64,000 bases of DNA from Lunularia cruciata (GCA_948567375.1 OX419758.1:40253473-40317472); one strand, 5' to 3'. Counted from the stretch's first letter, positions 12,478-28,141 are shown. A program made the numbers and translations. Notes: a model not told the origin generated them from the sequence alone.

Positions 12478-12666
12478 TCAAGTAAGCCTCTCCTTTACCT
12501 CATACTCTTTGCTCTCAAAGGTCAAAGAACATGAACTTGCCTTATATCCTTTCTCTCCACATAAAAAGCACTTAGACTCACTCTTTCTTCCAAGTGGTTG
12601 ATGTCTTTGGATCCTCTTAACACTCTCTTCAAATTCTATTCTAAACTCTCTTTTTCTCAAATCCAC
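12478..12666 (-). pseudogene. Extra CCHC zinc-knuckle piece, gag-like
   Basis: The 62-residue stretch contains 'KCFLCGEKGYKASSCSL', a CX2CX4(H to Y)X4C knuckle followed by an acidic tail. It lies upstream of the capsid domain of element 2, whereas gag knuckles normally follow capsid, and element 2 has its own knuckle near 11.3 kb. It is therefore more likely a remnant of another gag or a rearranged piece. No capsid domain was seen between 12.7 and 13.5 kb, a stretch that is otherwise AT-rich and unassigned. Confidence 0.5.
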
Positions 12667-13756
12667 TCCTTAAATCGCCTCAAACCCTTGGGGAACCTTG
12701 CATAGCCTCAAATTCAACTCTTGGTGACCCTCCATGTTCCCAAGATAAATCTAAACACTCAAATGTGCTTTTGGTTGTTCTCACACTCCTCATGCATGAG
12801 ATCTCAACCCCTTAATGTCACAATCCTCTTAAATTTTGTACACTTAATAAAAACTCCAAGGTTTCCTCCCTTACAAAATTTTAGATCTTATCATTCAACC
12901 ATTTGGCCTATGCATTTTTTTATTCAGCACATATATTTCAAATTTGGTTTGAAAGCCATCCTCTTACTTTAAAAATTCACAACTTTTGTGCAAGAATAAT
13001 CTCTCTCTAATTCTTGGGCCAAAAGGTACAATACTATGCATTTATTTTCTTGGAAAGTTTCAGATAATTTAACAACAAATGAAGAAATAGCAAAGTACAA
13101 ATTTCCATAGAGCATGTAATTTTGGGAGCAATTTACCCTATCAACTTTCAAAAATTCTAGCTCAATGCATATAATAGCTCTCACAATAAAATCAATTATT
13201 TGGGTTATCCTTCTAATTGAAGAATAACCCAAGCTATCATATATAGAAATTTCAGGTCCAAATCTTAAACTTGAGATTTTACCCAAAATCATCATAATCT
13301 CCAAAATCTACAATCCATCTCACACAATCTCTCCAAATCTTCTCATGTGTACAAGATGTACAATATCACTTCAAAGACATCATAATGAACTACAAGGTAT
13401 ACAAATAGGTCTTTGTTCACTAACATAAGTTAAGCTCTCTCTTTCTCTATTGTTCTCTCCAAGTGAGCTCTCATAGCCTCCTTTTGTCTAATATAGAACT
13501 ATATGCGGAACATTATCTTGCCTTCTTGAGAGATCTCAATAACTGAACCAAAAATGTAAGCCAGCTTGTCTCTCACTCAAGTTGAACCTCTAATGGCTAT
13601 TATGGTAGCGTACCATGGACTAAGAAGGCAAGAAATCCCAACTTCATCATACTCCTTTAAAGCTAACACTCCAAGAATCAAACCATTGCTCCTTAGAGAA
13701 CTTAATGAAAGAGAGATAGTTGCAAATGAAAAGATGATGAGTGCTGGTAATACCAA

Positions 13757-14640
13757 TAGCTAGACATATTAGCTAGAGTTGAAAATTGGCTTGGGAATAT
13801 CTAGAAGGTTTTTATATATGATGGGCTAGGTAGATCAGATAGAGATGTCACCAAAAGAGGACTTCTACTAATAGGGTAGGAGTGAAAAATAGCTTGGAAA
13901 CTTGGAGTCAATTTTAAAGGTCTAAACCGATGAATTAGGCCTCAAAAATATGCAAATTTCCACCCCACCCCACCCTAATGAAGGAAAGGTTGTACTTCCT
14001 TTCCTATTAGTTTGTCTTATAGAGAGCTTTCCAATAGTACCTCACCCACATGATTTGGAGATTCCTACATGAATATTCTCTAAAGATTCCCTTTGGTCAA
14101 AGATGGTTTGACTAACCAAATAGGATCAAAATTGACATGTCACCCATCTATATATCTGATCCAAATGTGGAGCTTCCTTTGGGATAATCCCCTTTGCTAT
14201 TACAATACAATCATCGGAGGTTTGAGTGTGAAACTATATGTTTCTTATTCTATGTTTCTCTTCAGGTCTCTTATCCTTGGAGGATTACAATACCTCCTCA
14301 CCCCTAGTTTATATACTTGTGAAATAGTTACACACCAAAATTACTAATTATTGGAGTACTTAAGTTACTAGGCTAAAAGTCAAGTAAAATCAAAGAGCTA
14401 AAGGAATATTCATACTCATGGGAATGTTCACCTAAGCATATGGTCTTATCTTGACCCAACCATTAAGTCAAGGATTCCTTCACATGGACTATCCTTGGAC
14501 TATAGAAAAATCCAAAACAAAAAGTCTTGTGGGTCCAAGAGTTCTCAACTCTTTCCTCAAAGTCAAACACCTTAGAATAATACCAAGTCAACACATTAGA
14601 ATCCAAAATAGTGGTGCTCATCTTTTCCATTTCCTCTAAA
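13757..14640 (-). repeat. 5' LTR-like region of gypsy element 2 (contains repeat copy A)
   Basis: Read on the minus strand, 14315-14308 is a TATA box ('tatataaa'). About 34 bases downstream, at 14281, begins the block (14281-13757) that recurs at 16775-17354. The block ends with '...atgtctagcta', and just after it comes 'tggtattaccagc' (about 13755-13743), resembling the initiator-Met tRNA primer-binding site TGGTATCAGAGC. The upstream part near 14635-14590 shares 'ttttggattcta' and neighbouring words with the 3' end at 7.2 kb. TATA, transcribed block and primer site in this order fit an LTR (U3-R-U5) followed by a PBS. The outer edge of U3 is not defined. Confidence 0.5.
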
Positions 14641-14649
14641 GTAAGGTCC

Positions 14650-16180
14650 CCTTTATCTTCTCATCTTAAAGGTCACAACAAGACCAATTTAGAAATTCTT
14701 GAATTTTTATAGTTTGCCATGGAATGGAAGGTGGAACCAAATTAGAAGAATCTAGAATAAAATTATGATAAGGACAAATGGTACTTGGAAAGAGAGAAAG
14801 AATTCCCTACTTGGGAAGGTGTGTGCACTCTATATTTTATACTAAAATAAAATTCTCAAATCTCTATGTGCAAGGCCAGCACACTTAGTTCTCTTCTCCA
14901 CTCTCCTAAATGTCAATGCACTCAAAAATTACATCATTATCATCTTTGTGCACAAAAAACATTCTATTACCACTATATTACCAAGATTGATTGCAATTAG
15001 ATTTTGTTTTTGTATTCTTGATTTGAGAAAATTACGCCATCAACCATGATGAACTATGGAATTAACAAAGCAACCATTGAGACAAAGAATCATGGAAGTA
15101 TCAAAGGTGGCAAGAAGAAGGAATGGTTGATCTTGAAATCATCTTGAAATGTGGTGGTGCAAGCAAGTTTAGTTTCAGATTTTAGAGAAGTTGTTCTTAT
15201 CTTGTCAATTGGTGCACACCTAGGTCTTCCTAATAACACCCAAGGTGTTAATTAACATTAGTCAAAAGTCTCAAATATTTTCTGCATAAAAAATTGAAAC
15301 TCACACACAAATATGAGGAAAGCAAAATTAGCCAATAAGATAGTTGGGTACATGTAAACTTTTTAAGCAAAAATGGCCAATAAATTAGTTGGGTAGATGT
15401 AAATTTTGTTTGTTGGATTTTCCCTTTTTTAAGCATATTTCTTTTATGAATATCAAAAGAAGTTTTTATGGGTATCCTTGTAATTCCAATAAAAATCCCA
15501 TAAAATCCTTATTGAAATGCCTAAATAGGAGGTTTCAATAATGTCTTTATTTGTAGCCATAAACTTCTATAACCAATTTTGTGGATAGTTTGTAAAAAAT
15601 TTATGGGAGTTTACAAATGGAACTTTTGGAAAATTCATGTGCAATTGATAGGCTTCCATAAAAAGTTGTGGATTCTATAGAAGATGATCTATAGGATTTT
15701 ATAGCTATGGGTTAGTCTATAAACATTAATTACAACATTAATGTAACTTTATTTGAATTTTAGAATTTAACTTAATGTTACTAAAACAAAGAGGAAGGAG
15801 GGAAAAAACCATGCCATCAAGAGAACCATGGGTTCCAAATTTGCACATCATCATTTCCATGTCTCCATTTGGACGCGGTACTCTTACTATTCCAGAATTG
15901 ACCTTTGGATCCTTCTTCTTGACATGTGACATCAACTTGACATTCAACCTTAGGCTTTAAAAGATATTTGACCTCAAGCTTCTATCTTCCACAATCTCAG
16001 CTTTTTTCTTCTACAATCATACTTTGAGGATCACAAGTACTTGTGTTGCAATCTACATTGTTGTTTTAGGGGAACATTGCATGGTTTAGGGATATCATTA
16101 GCATTCATATGAAATGCCTTGATCTAGTATTCATTGGCAAACCATCAAGAAAACAAAAAACTATATATGAAAGAGTATCA
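14650..16180. other. AT-rich stretch without recognisable gene
   Basis: Stops are frequent in all six frames. The only longer frames (15738-15960, both strands) overlap each other and have no recognisable motif. It lies between the presumed 5' end of gypsy element 2 and the Harbinger pseudogene. Confidence 0.5.
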
Positions 16181-16774
16181 TGGCCAATTTTGATAAGTAT
16201 ATGGAGGATAAAGATGATTTTAGTGACCCAATGAAACTATTTTTGAAATAGTGGAAGTTTACAATTAGAAAGAAATATCTTGAACCCCAAGTTTCTTTTA
16301 CTCAAAGTTTTGAATTTCTGATAGAATCTTTTAGAGATTTTGATCCAAAAGAATTTAGATAGTTCACTACAATGGATGTTTGTTTTTCTCATGTGCTAAT
16401 AGATCTTATTAAAGATCATGAGCTACTCAACAAAAACATGCAAGAGAAATCAAACCCTTGTTTGGACCCAATTAGCTCTTGTGCTTGATATATTTGATCA
16501 CCATGGGAATGGAGCATGTGTAGCCCGAGGCTCAAATATATGGGGAAAGAGTGTAGGGTCAACAATTGTATTCATCAAAGGAATCTTAAAAACCATCTTA
16601 CCAATTTTTGGGAAAGAGATGGGATGGCCAAATAGAGATGAGAGAAGGAGGGTTTCATCCGCATTTTCTCAAAAACATTTCTTGGGATGTGTGTGATTAG
16701 TGGATGGCATTCTATTTTGCTTGCAAGTAGATCAATAGTTGATGATGATTTGTATTTTAGATGTGTATTACAAG

Positions 16775-17354
16775 TAGCTAGACATGTTATCTAGAGGTGA
16801 AAATTGGCTTGGTAACATCTAGAAGGATGTTGTGTACAATGGGCTAGGTAAATTAGACAAAGGTGTCACCAAAAGAGTACTTCTACTAATAGAACAAAAT
16901 CCAAAAATAGCTTGAAGATTTTAGAGCAAATTTCAAAGGCCTAAATGGATAAATTAGGCCTAAAAAATGGAAAGATTCCTCCCTTAGAATGAAATGTCTT
17001 GCCTTCCCCCCCCTCAATGATTTTTCATGTCAAGAGCTTTCTAATGGTACCTCATCCACATGATTTTGAGCTCCCTATAGGAAGATTCCCTAAATATTCC
17101 CTTTGATCAAACTCATTTTCCCAACTAGGTAGGACAAGGACTGACATGTCACCTATCCAAACCACTAATCCAAGGATGGAACTCATTGACAAGGCAACAA
17201 TCCATGTATTTGATCCAAGGGTGGAGCTTCTTTTGAGGGGATCCTCTTTGCTATATAATAAAGAGAAGGTGATCCTTTGGAGTATCGGAGGATTGAATAT
17301 GAAACTTATGTTTTCTCTCTTGTATCTCTTGTGGAGAGTTCTCTTGTCATCAGA
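16775..17354 (-). mobile_element. 580-bp insertion (repeat copy B) inside Harbinger pseudogene
   Basis: This block is similar along its length to 13757-14281 (shared words: 'tagctagacat', 'aaaattggcttgg', 'gggctaggta', 'caccaaaagag', 'acttctactaatag', 'tgacatgtcac', 'gtggagcttc'). It is flanked by the 10-bp direct repeat 'gtattacaag' at 16765-16774 and 17355-17364. The transposase reading continues on both sides. It has no terminal inverted repeats and no A-tail. On the minus strand it runs from the position equivalent to the predicted LTR start of transcription to the predicted LTR end. Confidence 0.65.
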
Positions 17355-17580
17355 GTATTACAAGATGCAAGGGCTTCTATTTTATTAATGTAGAGATGAT
17401 ATACAATGATAAAAGACAAATAATTCACTTCATTGGAAGAGGAAAGTATATATGTGTATGTATGATTTAAGGTAGTGTTTTGTTTTATTTTAATCTCTCC
17501 ATGCTAAAATGAATAGATATCTTTAATTTGAAGCTAGTTTTCATTGTGTTTCATAGAAGGGAATTTATGATAAATTTATG

Positions 17581-17714
17581 AAACTACTATTACTATTGAT
17601 TTATAGTGTAGTGTTACAATAGTAGTAGATGTGTCACTATCAAGAAATTATGATAATAGAAATACTATTATTATTGATTTACAGTGGAGTGTTATAATAG
17701 TAGTAAATGTGTCA
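17581..17714. repeat. Two copies of a ~55-bp repeat, period about 79 bp
   Basis: 17581-17636 and 17661-17714 share 'actatta(c/t)tattgattta', 'gtgtta(c/t)aatagtagta' and 'atgtgtca'. Each copy has 'ctattact' near its start and 'aatagtag' near its end, so each could fold on itself. They occupy the place where the middle of the Harbinger transposase should be. Confidence 0.7.
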
Positions 17715-18279
17715 ATGGTGAATGGATGATATTTGCATGGTTTAAAATGCTTATTGCATTTGCAAGAATGCCAAGATCATGACGTGAAATTTTTAAAGAA
17801 GTATCCTATGTGGATTGAATGGAATCAAAGAAGAGCCTTTGGTAGTTATGAGAACAATAAGTATCTCCTTAAATATTCTGGTTATGTTTAAATGTATCAT
17901 TTAGTACAAATTTAGTTAAAGCATGCACAAACAGAGGACAACCAACTTTTCAACAAATTTGTGGCAAAGACTTGGATAATTAATGAGCATTGTAAAGGAG
18001 TGCTTAAAGCTAGATGGCATTAACGTAGAGAATTAAGAGTCTACCTTAAAGCCCCTAGTAGAAATGCATACTTGTTAGGGTATATAAATGCATGTATAGT
18101 TCTTCATAATTTTATAATCAATAGATCTGACATATGGTCAAAAGAGAATGGAAACTTCATTGAAAAAATGGAAATAGAAGTGCCATTCTTTGATGACCAA
18201 GGTAGGGAGCAAACAAAAAATAGAGTTTTGAAACATTATCTCAATTTCAACACACAAGATAATAGGATGTAAAATGAGA

Positions 18280-21200
18280 AAAAATGTTATGAAATTTGTG
18301 GAAAATACTCAATATATGAACCATTTTGATTCATAATATTTTGAAGTTGTTTGAACTATGTCAACTCATCATATTTTAAAGTTGGAAGTTGGCATGAGTG
18401 CTTTGATTCTAATATTTCCAAGTGTTTAATAAGTCATATATTAATTGTCCACTCTAGAAGGTTATTGTTTCTATTGGAAAGTGCTTGTGTAAGATCAAGG
18501 CTAGTCATGTAAGCCGAAAGGTGCTTGTGTGAGGTCTTTGACCCTTGTGTGAAGCAAGTTAACTTGTGTAGATGCTAGTAGCACGGTATTCATTGGGTGT
18601 TGGATGAGATATAGCACTCAAACCAAAGTTATGTGAAATGTTTGGTAGTGTAGCAATTTCTTGGAAGTGTGGTGTATCCTAAAAGTGCATTTTAAGAACA
18701 TTTAAATGGTTGGTTCATTTCATTCTATTCTTCAAGTTCTTTGGGACAGGAGGAGAGTGTATTCAAGAAGAGAGATTTTGCCAAGGATATTTTTTCTTGG
18801 AGAGTTTTTGGGAGGAGAGAATCAAGAGAAGAGTGGCAAGTGAAATTGGGAAGAAGGTTTTGACAAGAAGAATTTAAAGCTAATATTGGGAGGAGAAAAC
18901 CATGAAGAGAGTTGGAGGGTGAAATTGGGAAAGGAATATTGTCAAGCAAAGGATTTGAGACAAGAGAAACATCAAAAGATGAGAGAATCATCAATAAGAG
19001 AGAGACGTAGGAGAAAGACAAAAAGAGAAGAGTTTCTATTCGATATAATTTTTGAAAAAAGATCAAAATCCTGAGAGATATACACATATAGAGGTATACA
19101 CATATAGCGTTGAGAGCCTTATAAATGAGGAGAATATAGAAAAATTTAAAGTGAGATTGGTTGATTGCATTTCACACTATACCCAAATATATGACATTCA
19201 TAAAATGGTGCTTGCTTGATAAAAGCCAAATTTGGGAAGCTATCCAAGGAATCTGGGAAGTGGATTTAAATGCAATGGGTCTCAAGATTGCAATCAAGAT
19301 GGAATATCCTATCCTAAAAGTAAGTATTTTCATTTTCTCTCTTGAAATTGTGGAAATTGTAACAAGTAGGACCATTTCTATCATTCATATCAATTTAGGC
19401 TATGTCAACAAACCCAAATGCCCAATGCAAGCTATTGCACACACACCAAGAAACCCAAAAACTCAAAATCCCAACACACACTAGTGCACACCAATGCCTT
19501 TGACCATGATCCAAGATCATCCTAATGCTGTCCAATGTAGTCCAACGACTCCAACACAAGTCAACACCACCTAGCATATGTCAATACACTCCAACATACA
19601 CCGTGATTTTATGCGTGTGATTTTGATAAATGTGTTTTGTGTTTTCCAAATTGCTCCAAGCATAGAGTTTGTAAGATTTTGGGATAGAAGGACAAGAATA
19701 GGAACAATCTATGTGAGGCAGTTGTAGTTGAGCATAACATTGCTTTTGGAAGTACTTGCATTAGCTTATAGCAAAACAACAAAGATGTGGTCTATCCCAT
19801 ACTCAATACTTGTTGATTGATTCCTTGTGAAGGATTAAACTCCTTGGAGATATCTAGCTTGCTAATATATATGTATAACATATTGTTAATTCTTCAAAAT
19901 GATGGGTTCACTTTTGATCCCATCCCAAAGGCCTAAAGTTGTACTTGAGTATGTGATCTTGAACACAAACACAAAGTTAAAGAGAGCAAGTTTTGAGGAT
20001 TGTGATTGGAAAGAGTTGGCGATGACTACTATTGAGGCCAACATAGTAGTGTTATAGAGGCATCTATAACATTTAGATTGCAATAGGTTCACCTATGTAG
20101 GGCAGATCCACACTTATCTATTTGTAGATAGAGGGTGAGTATATCCATGAGGATGAGGTTTTATATGAGAGCACAAGAGAGCATGAGTTGGAGGGAGGAG
20201 AGAAAGAAGAACCAAAGGAGGCCAATGCAAGAGATGAGAGAGAGAAAGTGAGTGAGAGATTAGTTTTAGTATGATATTTGAAAAATTTATGTCTTTTATT
20301 GATACTCTTATGCTCTCATACTAATCTATGTATAATCATGGTTATTTAATAAATTGGCTTTCCCAAGAACTTAGATGTTATGAGTTTGTGTTGTCATTGT
20401 TATTTTATAGAGTTTTTTTCTTGGGTGTTATGAGATGATATTAATGGTGTAATTTTGATTACCCATTCTGCTAAGGTCTTTATGCACTAGATGGATTAGG
20501 AGTTGTGCATAATAGCATAGGTGCATCAAAATTAATTCATTAGATAGAGTAGATTCACTCTTTACATGTATATACCTTTTTTCATTATTCATATGATTAT
20601 ATTCATCTATGCAAGCATGATGATTTATGGATGTATTATGTAATTTTGAAGTTTCTTTACTTCATACCTCTAGCTTGCATACTCTTAGCAATGCTCAAGT
20701 ATAAATTTTAACAATGCTCAAGTTTTTTCTCACTTATGTTTACTATCCATTCAAGTTTGTTCAATTGTGTGTTTATGTTTATCCTAAGTTCATATGTGTG
20801 TTGTTCCACTTAAGTGGTTGGTGGTTGGTGGTTAGTGTTTATGTTTATTATTTGTTCAAGTATGTGTTGCAAAAGTATACATGTTTATATTAGGGCATAA
20901 AAAGATACATTCAAAAAATTTAATCACAACATAAAGAGATCCGCTTATTTATATTGGTGCATGAAAGATACATTCACTTAGTAATTGAAATGCCAATGCC
21001 TACCAATGCCCACCAATGCATATTCAGTTTTCAATGTACACATTGGCACCATTATATAACAAGGCTATCCGAGGATTTCCCAACACACACACACACATAG
21101 TAACTACATTACACCAACATCTAATCCCACCTCTAATATGTCCCATTAGTGTTTGGCACTATTGAGTTGTTACACACATGCAAATGCATTCTAGCACCCA

Positions 21201-21500
21201 CAAAATTCAAAAATTTGTGAGTTTTCTTGTGGATATGTCTTTTGATTATTTGTGAATGTTCTTTTAGACTTTTTCTTGATATAATGTCTTTTGATTTATT
21301 TGTGTGTCTTCTTTGCTACTTATTTTTAGACATGAATCCATGACAACAAAATTTTTTATAGTGAATGAAATTTGTGGTATTGAAAATTAATTTTTTGCAT
21401 CCACACTTCAATATAATAGTTTAGTGGGTGGAGGTTTATATTTTATTGAACATGGAAACTTACAAGCAAAATATTAGTAAAAGTATCCTTTGTGCTTTGA
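18280..21500. other. AT-rich unassigned stretch with purine-rich and CA-rich tracts
   Basis: No protein family was recognised. Visible structure: 'gtgcttgtgt' repeated around 18480-18530; a GA-rich, one-strand purine tract at 18730-19070 that opens long but meaningless frames on both strands; a CA/AC-rich tract with repeated 'ccaatgc' and 'ccaacac' at 19390-19610; another GA-rich tract at 20170-20260; and 'ccaatgccta/ccaatgccca' repeats at 20990-21020. It may contain old retroelement leader or LTR sequence. Confidence 0.4.
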
Positions 21501-21501
21501 C

Positions 21502-21541
21502 TTCCGTAATATACACACTGCATAGTGTGTATATTATGGAA
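21502..21541. repeat. 18-bp inverted repeat with 4-nt loop
   Basis: The arm at 21502-21519 ('ttccgtaatatacacact') pairs with 21524-21541 ('agtgtgtatattatggaa') with one mismatch (a G-T wobble in RNA) around the loop 'gcat'. It lies in AT-rich DNA with no supported gene. Confidence 0.8.
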
Positions 21542-22319
21542 TTGGAAAATTTGGGTTATCATTATAATTATTGTAAAGAGTGTGCTCAAGAGTTGAGAGT
21601 GTTGAGAGATAATATTGTATATTTTGGTGGTTTTTCATACACTCAACAACTCCAACACTATATTTTGAAAACTTTTCCTTTCCTTGAATCTTTGCTTTTC
21701 AACTTTAGATCTCCTTTTCTCTTCACTCAATCTCTTATGACTTCCACCTTCAACTTCTCAATTTCAATTCTAGCTCTCTTTGCAAACTCCACTTTCACTC
21801 ACATATTCTCAACCTTTCTCATATTTAGAGCTTCTATTTTAGCTAATTTGCATATCTTTAGAATCTACCACCTTTGAATATGGTAATCTTTACTAAATCT
21901 TGTGAAAAAGCCACTAGGAGTGATATCTTTGAAGTCCCTTTTGAAAATCTTCTTTGCTAACTCCCTTGGTCTCCATCTCTTGTTGAATCTTATCCATTGC
22001 TAAATCTTTCTTTCCTTGTTAGATCTCGTCCACATCCATGATTGAGGTTCTTCTATTTATATCATTCTCTCCTTGTGAAATCTCATCTATAAGCAAAAGG
22101 GTTAGATTCATACGGTTAATCAGATCTTCATTTCTCATTTCTTCCTCTAGCTCACATTCCTCTTCTCCACATAACTCACCTCCTTCTATGCTCGGGATAA
22201 AAGGAGTTGAGTTGTGCATCTTCGGAGATGTAAATTATGTAGCACTAGAGATAGGAATATCTTTTGCACAATATATTCATCCTCCTCATGCACCTTCACT
22301 TTCTTACTGTTACATATAC

Positions 22320-22706
22320 CACCTCTTTGTTCCTCTAGCCTTGGAGTTGTATGGAGCAATGACACGGACATATTTGTTAGGGAGTGTGTGAGAGCTTAAC
22401 ATATTAGATGTTAGGGATATCATTCTCACTCTCATACTTTGTAAAATAATTTAGAGTTTGTGTGTACATTGCTCTAGAGAGAGCATTGGCTGGTACAATC
22501 CATCGGATAACAATCACATTAGGTGATACTTCTTCAAATGCTCCATTAGTTTGTAGACCTTACAACTTGCATACCTCAAGTATCTTAGGTGCAGTAGTGC
22601 AGATTTTTTCATATCATACTATTGGGGGCCTAGCTTCATTTGACCTCTTTTGTCTTTCCCTTTTATTACTTGATGTGTCTTACCATCCTTCATGTGTTCT
22701 ACATTT
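22320..22706 (+). mobile_element. 5'-truncated, decayed copy of the REL non-LTR retrotransposon
   Basis: From 'cacctctttgttcctctagc' onward the sequence follows the full-length element at 33660-34060. It covers the last ~105 codons of the ORF ('LFVPLALELYGAM', 'ECVRA', 'SLSY', 'AGTIHR', 'ITLGDTSSNAPLVCRPYNLHTSSILGAV') and the 3' tail (22655-22706). It has frameshifts and stops. Similarity begins abruptly at 22320, as expected of 5' truncation in target-primed reverse transcription. Weak direct repeats (about 22302-22318 'ttcttactgttacatat' and about 22707-22724) may be an eroded target-site duplication. Confidence 0.8.
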
Positions 22707-22749
22707 TTCTCTTACTATCATATTACCAAAACATAGGAAAACTTGAATA

Positions 22750-23280
22750 ACAAACATTTTTATAATGATGGATCAAAATCATTATCATGATTTTACTTTT
22801 ATTGCTTAAATTATAATCATGGTACTTCTTTTGATTCTAGAATATACATCCTTAAAATTATTATTTATATTTAGAAAATGATATGATAAAGCAACCCCTA
22901 TCTTACAATCTGAAAACATATCTGGATTTTAAAATAAAACTACATTTAAAAATAAATTTAGAAAAAGATAAATGATAAAGCAATGTACATCATAATTAAT
23001 TTTTACTAAAAGTACTAATTAATCATACTAAAATATATTGTAGACATGATAACGAATGACTTGATTCCCTTGTGACATTTTTATTTGGTGGTCAATATAC
23101 TTTTCGTATTGATTAGCGGCGCAACCACAAATCCAGGGTCCACCGTACTTGCCCCCCTGCGTGCTTGACAAACGTGTGTACGTTTTGTCGCCAACCCTAA
23201 CTAGCAAGTAAACAAGGCAGCCTCCTTTCCTGCAGAAGCAACCAGTACGCGCGCTGCCAACTTCTGGGAGTCCTAGTTTC
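22750..23280. other. AT-rich intergenic DNA leading into the PRMT1 promoter
   Basis: 22750-23090 is very AT-rich with no open frame. Base composition shifts sharply toward GC at about 23110, where CpG-containing DNA begins, about 200 bp before the first splice donor of the PRMT1 gene. No obvious TATA box was found; the promoter and transcription start are inferred to lie around 23100-23280. Confidence 0.4.
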
Positions 23281-26905
<3,625 letters not shown>

Positions 26906-27400
26906 ACATGCATAGCTTTTACGTGTAGGGGATCTATTCATACACAAGCTCCAGATCCTTGGCTTTGAATTATAATTTTGTTTTTTCCTATAATATATCC
27001 CCAATTTATCAGGATGTATTGGAAACTTCTATCTTTAGATTTTATGTGGTTTTCATCTTTACTTGCTTGGCTGTCTTTGTTCTGCGACTCGCTTGACTGT
27101 CTTTGTTCTTTGTCTGCGAGCTTGGCTGTCTTTGTTCAGCAATCTGCTTGGATGTCTTTGTTCTTCGAGCTTGGCTGTCCTTGTCTTCAAATTCCATAGT
27201 AGTCTATGTGTGACCTTGTATCATATATTCTGGATCATTTTTTCTTTCACTTTCCTCGAATTCTGTCATCTCGCCTAAGTCGTCAAAGCTCTTTGATAAA
27301 GTTTGAGCGCGGCTGGCAAGCATGAGTGGTTGGATAAAGACAGTGCAAGCTGTTATGGATAGAGAAAAATGCATGAAGATTCTCTTTCTATTAATTTTTA
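26906..27400 (+). repeat. PRMT1 3' flank with a variable tandem repeat (27063-27190)
   Basis: After the stop the presumed 3'UTR is AT-rich. From 27063 to 27190 'gcttggctgtctttgttc' or a close variant occurs about five times with unequal spacers of roughly 23-29 bp per unit ('gcttgactgtctttgttc', 'gcttggatgtctttgttc', 'gcttggctgtccttgtc'). Frames across it are repeat translations, not proteins. Confidence 0.75.
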
Positions 27401-28140
27401 TAGTTGTGGTAGTATTCCTCCTTGGATGCGCAACAGAGATATACAGACGAAGTTTCGCCTGCAAATGAATATCATTCTCTGGCCCGATGTGGGCCTGCGG
27501 TTGAGCCTACAACAAGGTCGAGCGAAGAAATTGGGGTTCTGCGGTCGAGCGAAGACGTCCAGGAGTCGATGAAGAATCAGCAATATGGTGGCATCTACCA
27601 GTAACCAACATGGTACGAGTGCTCCCTTTCGATAGAATAGGAGTTAAATGAGAAGAAACCGAACCTGGACAATACTCTGGCCAAACCTGGACTTCTGGCT
27701 AGTCTTTATTGTTCATAGACTTGGGTAGGAATCTAAAATGTGTACTGAAAGTTCTGTATTCCACTATCCGTCATATAGGGGCCTTTATATCTAAACCAGG
27801 GCTGGAGTAGTTCATTACAAAACCGGACGTATGATATAGGGTTTCAACCTCTATGCACGAGTATGGAATGGATGAAGTTTCTCACTATCGGGTATGGAAT
27901 TTATATCTGATTTTCGTTGGATGAACTGTTTCTCTAGTGCACATCTTCGATGTAAAAGATATTTCGAGACCTCAATGGAGAATATGGTTTTGCCATCATC
28001 CCAGCCCGAGTGATATATCTCACGGACTCCTTGGCAGCCACTGTGCCGAGACCTCCGCTATCAGGGACGTCAATCCAAAGCAAAAGCCTTGTCATGTGCA
28101 CTATCTGCGTTTGTGTTTTTTTTCCGTCTTCAAGTACCCC
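27400..28140. other. Intergenic, no gene recognised
   Basis: Short overlapping frames at 27398-27604 (both strands) and 27937-28312 show no family motif, and the latter runs across the boundary of the small inverted-repeat element at 28142. Nothing else stands out. Confidence 0.4.
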
Positions 28141-28141
28141 T

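Larger units (their letters stand above)
16181..18272 (+). pseudogene. PIF/Harbinger transposase pseudogene (copy 2), interrupted
   Basis: The N-terminal part (about 16181-16770) reads, over frameshifts, 'MANFDKYMEDKDDFSDPMKLF', 'LIKDHELLNKN', 'WTQLALVLDIFDHHGNGACVARGSNIWGKSVGST', 'FGKEMGWPNRDERRRV', 'KHFLGCV' and 'LVDGILFCLQ', the first Asp of the DDE nuclease. After the insertion the reading resumes at about 17366 with 'CKGFYFINVEMIYNDKRQIIHFIG'. The C-terminal part (17930-18270) reads 'FNKFVAKTWIINEHCKGVLKARWH', holding the conserved Glu (NEH), then 'LGYINACIVLHNFIINRSDIW'. This order is that of HARBI1-like nucleases. The middle, with the second Asp, is replaced by AT-rich tandem repeats. 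Stops, frameshifts and an insertion show it is dead. Confidence 0.8.

Noticed and set aside
18725..19087. Overlapping open frames on both strands near 18.7-19.1 kb
   Set aside because: They arise from a GA-rich/CT-rich strand bias that avoids stops; the peptides are Leu/Ser-rich on one strand and Lys/Glu/Arg-rich on the other.
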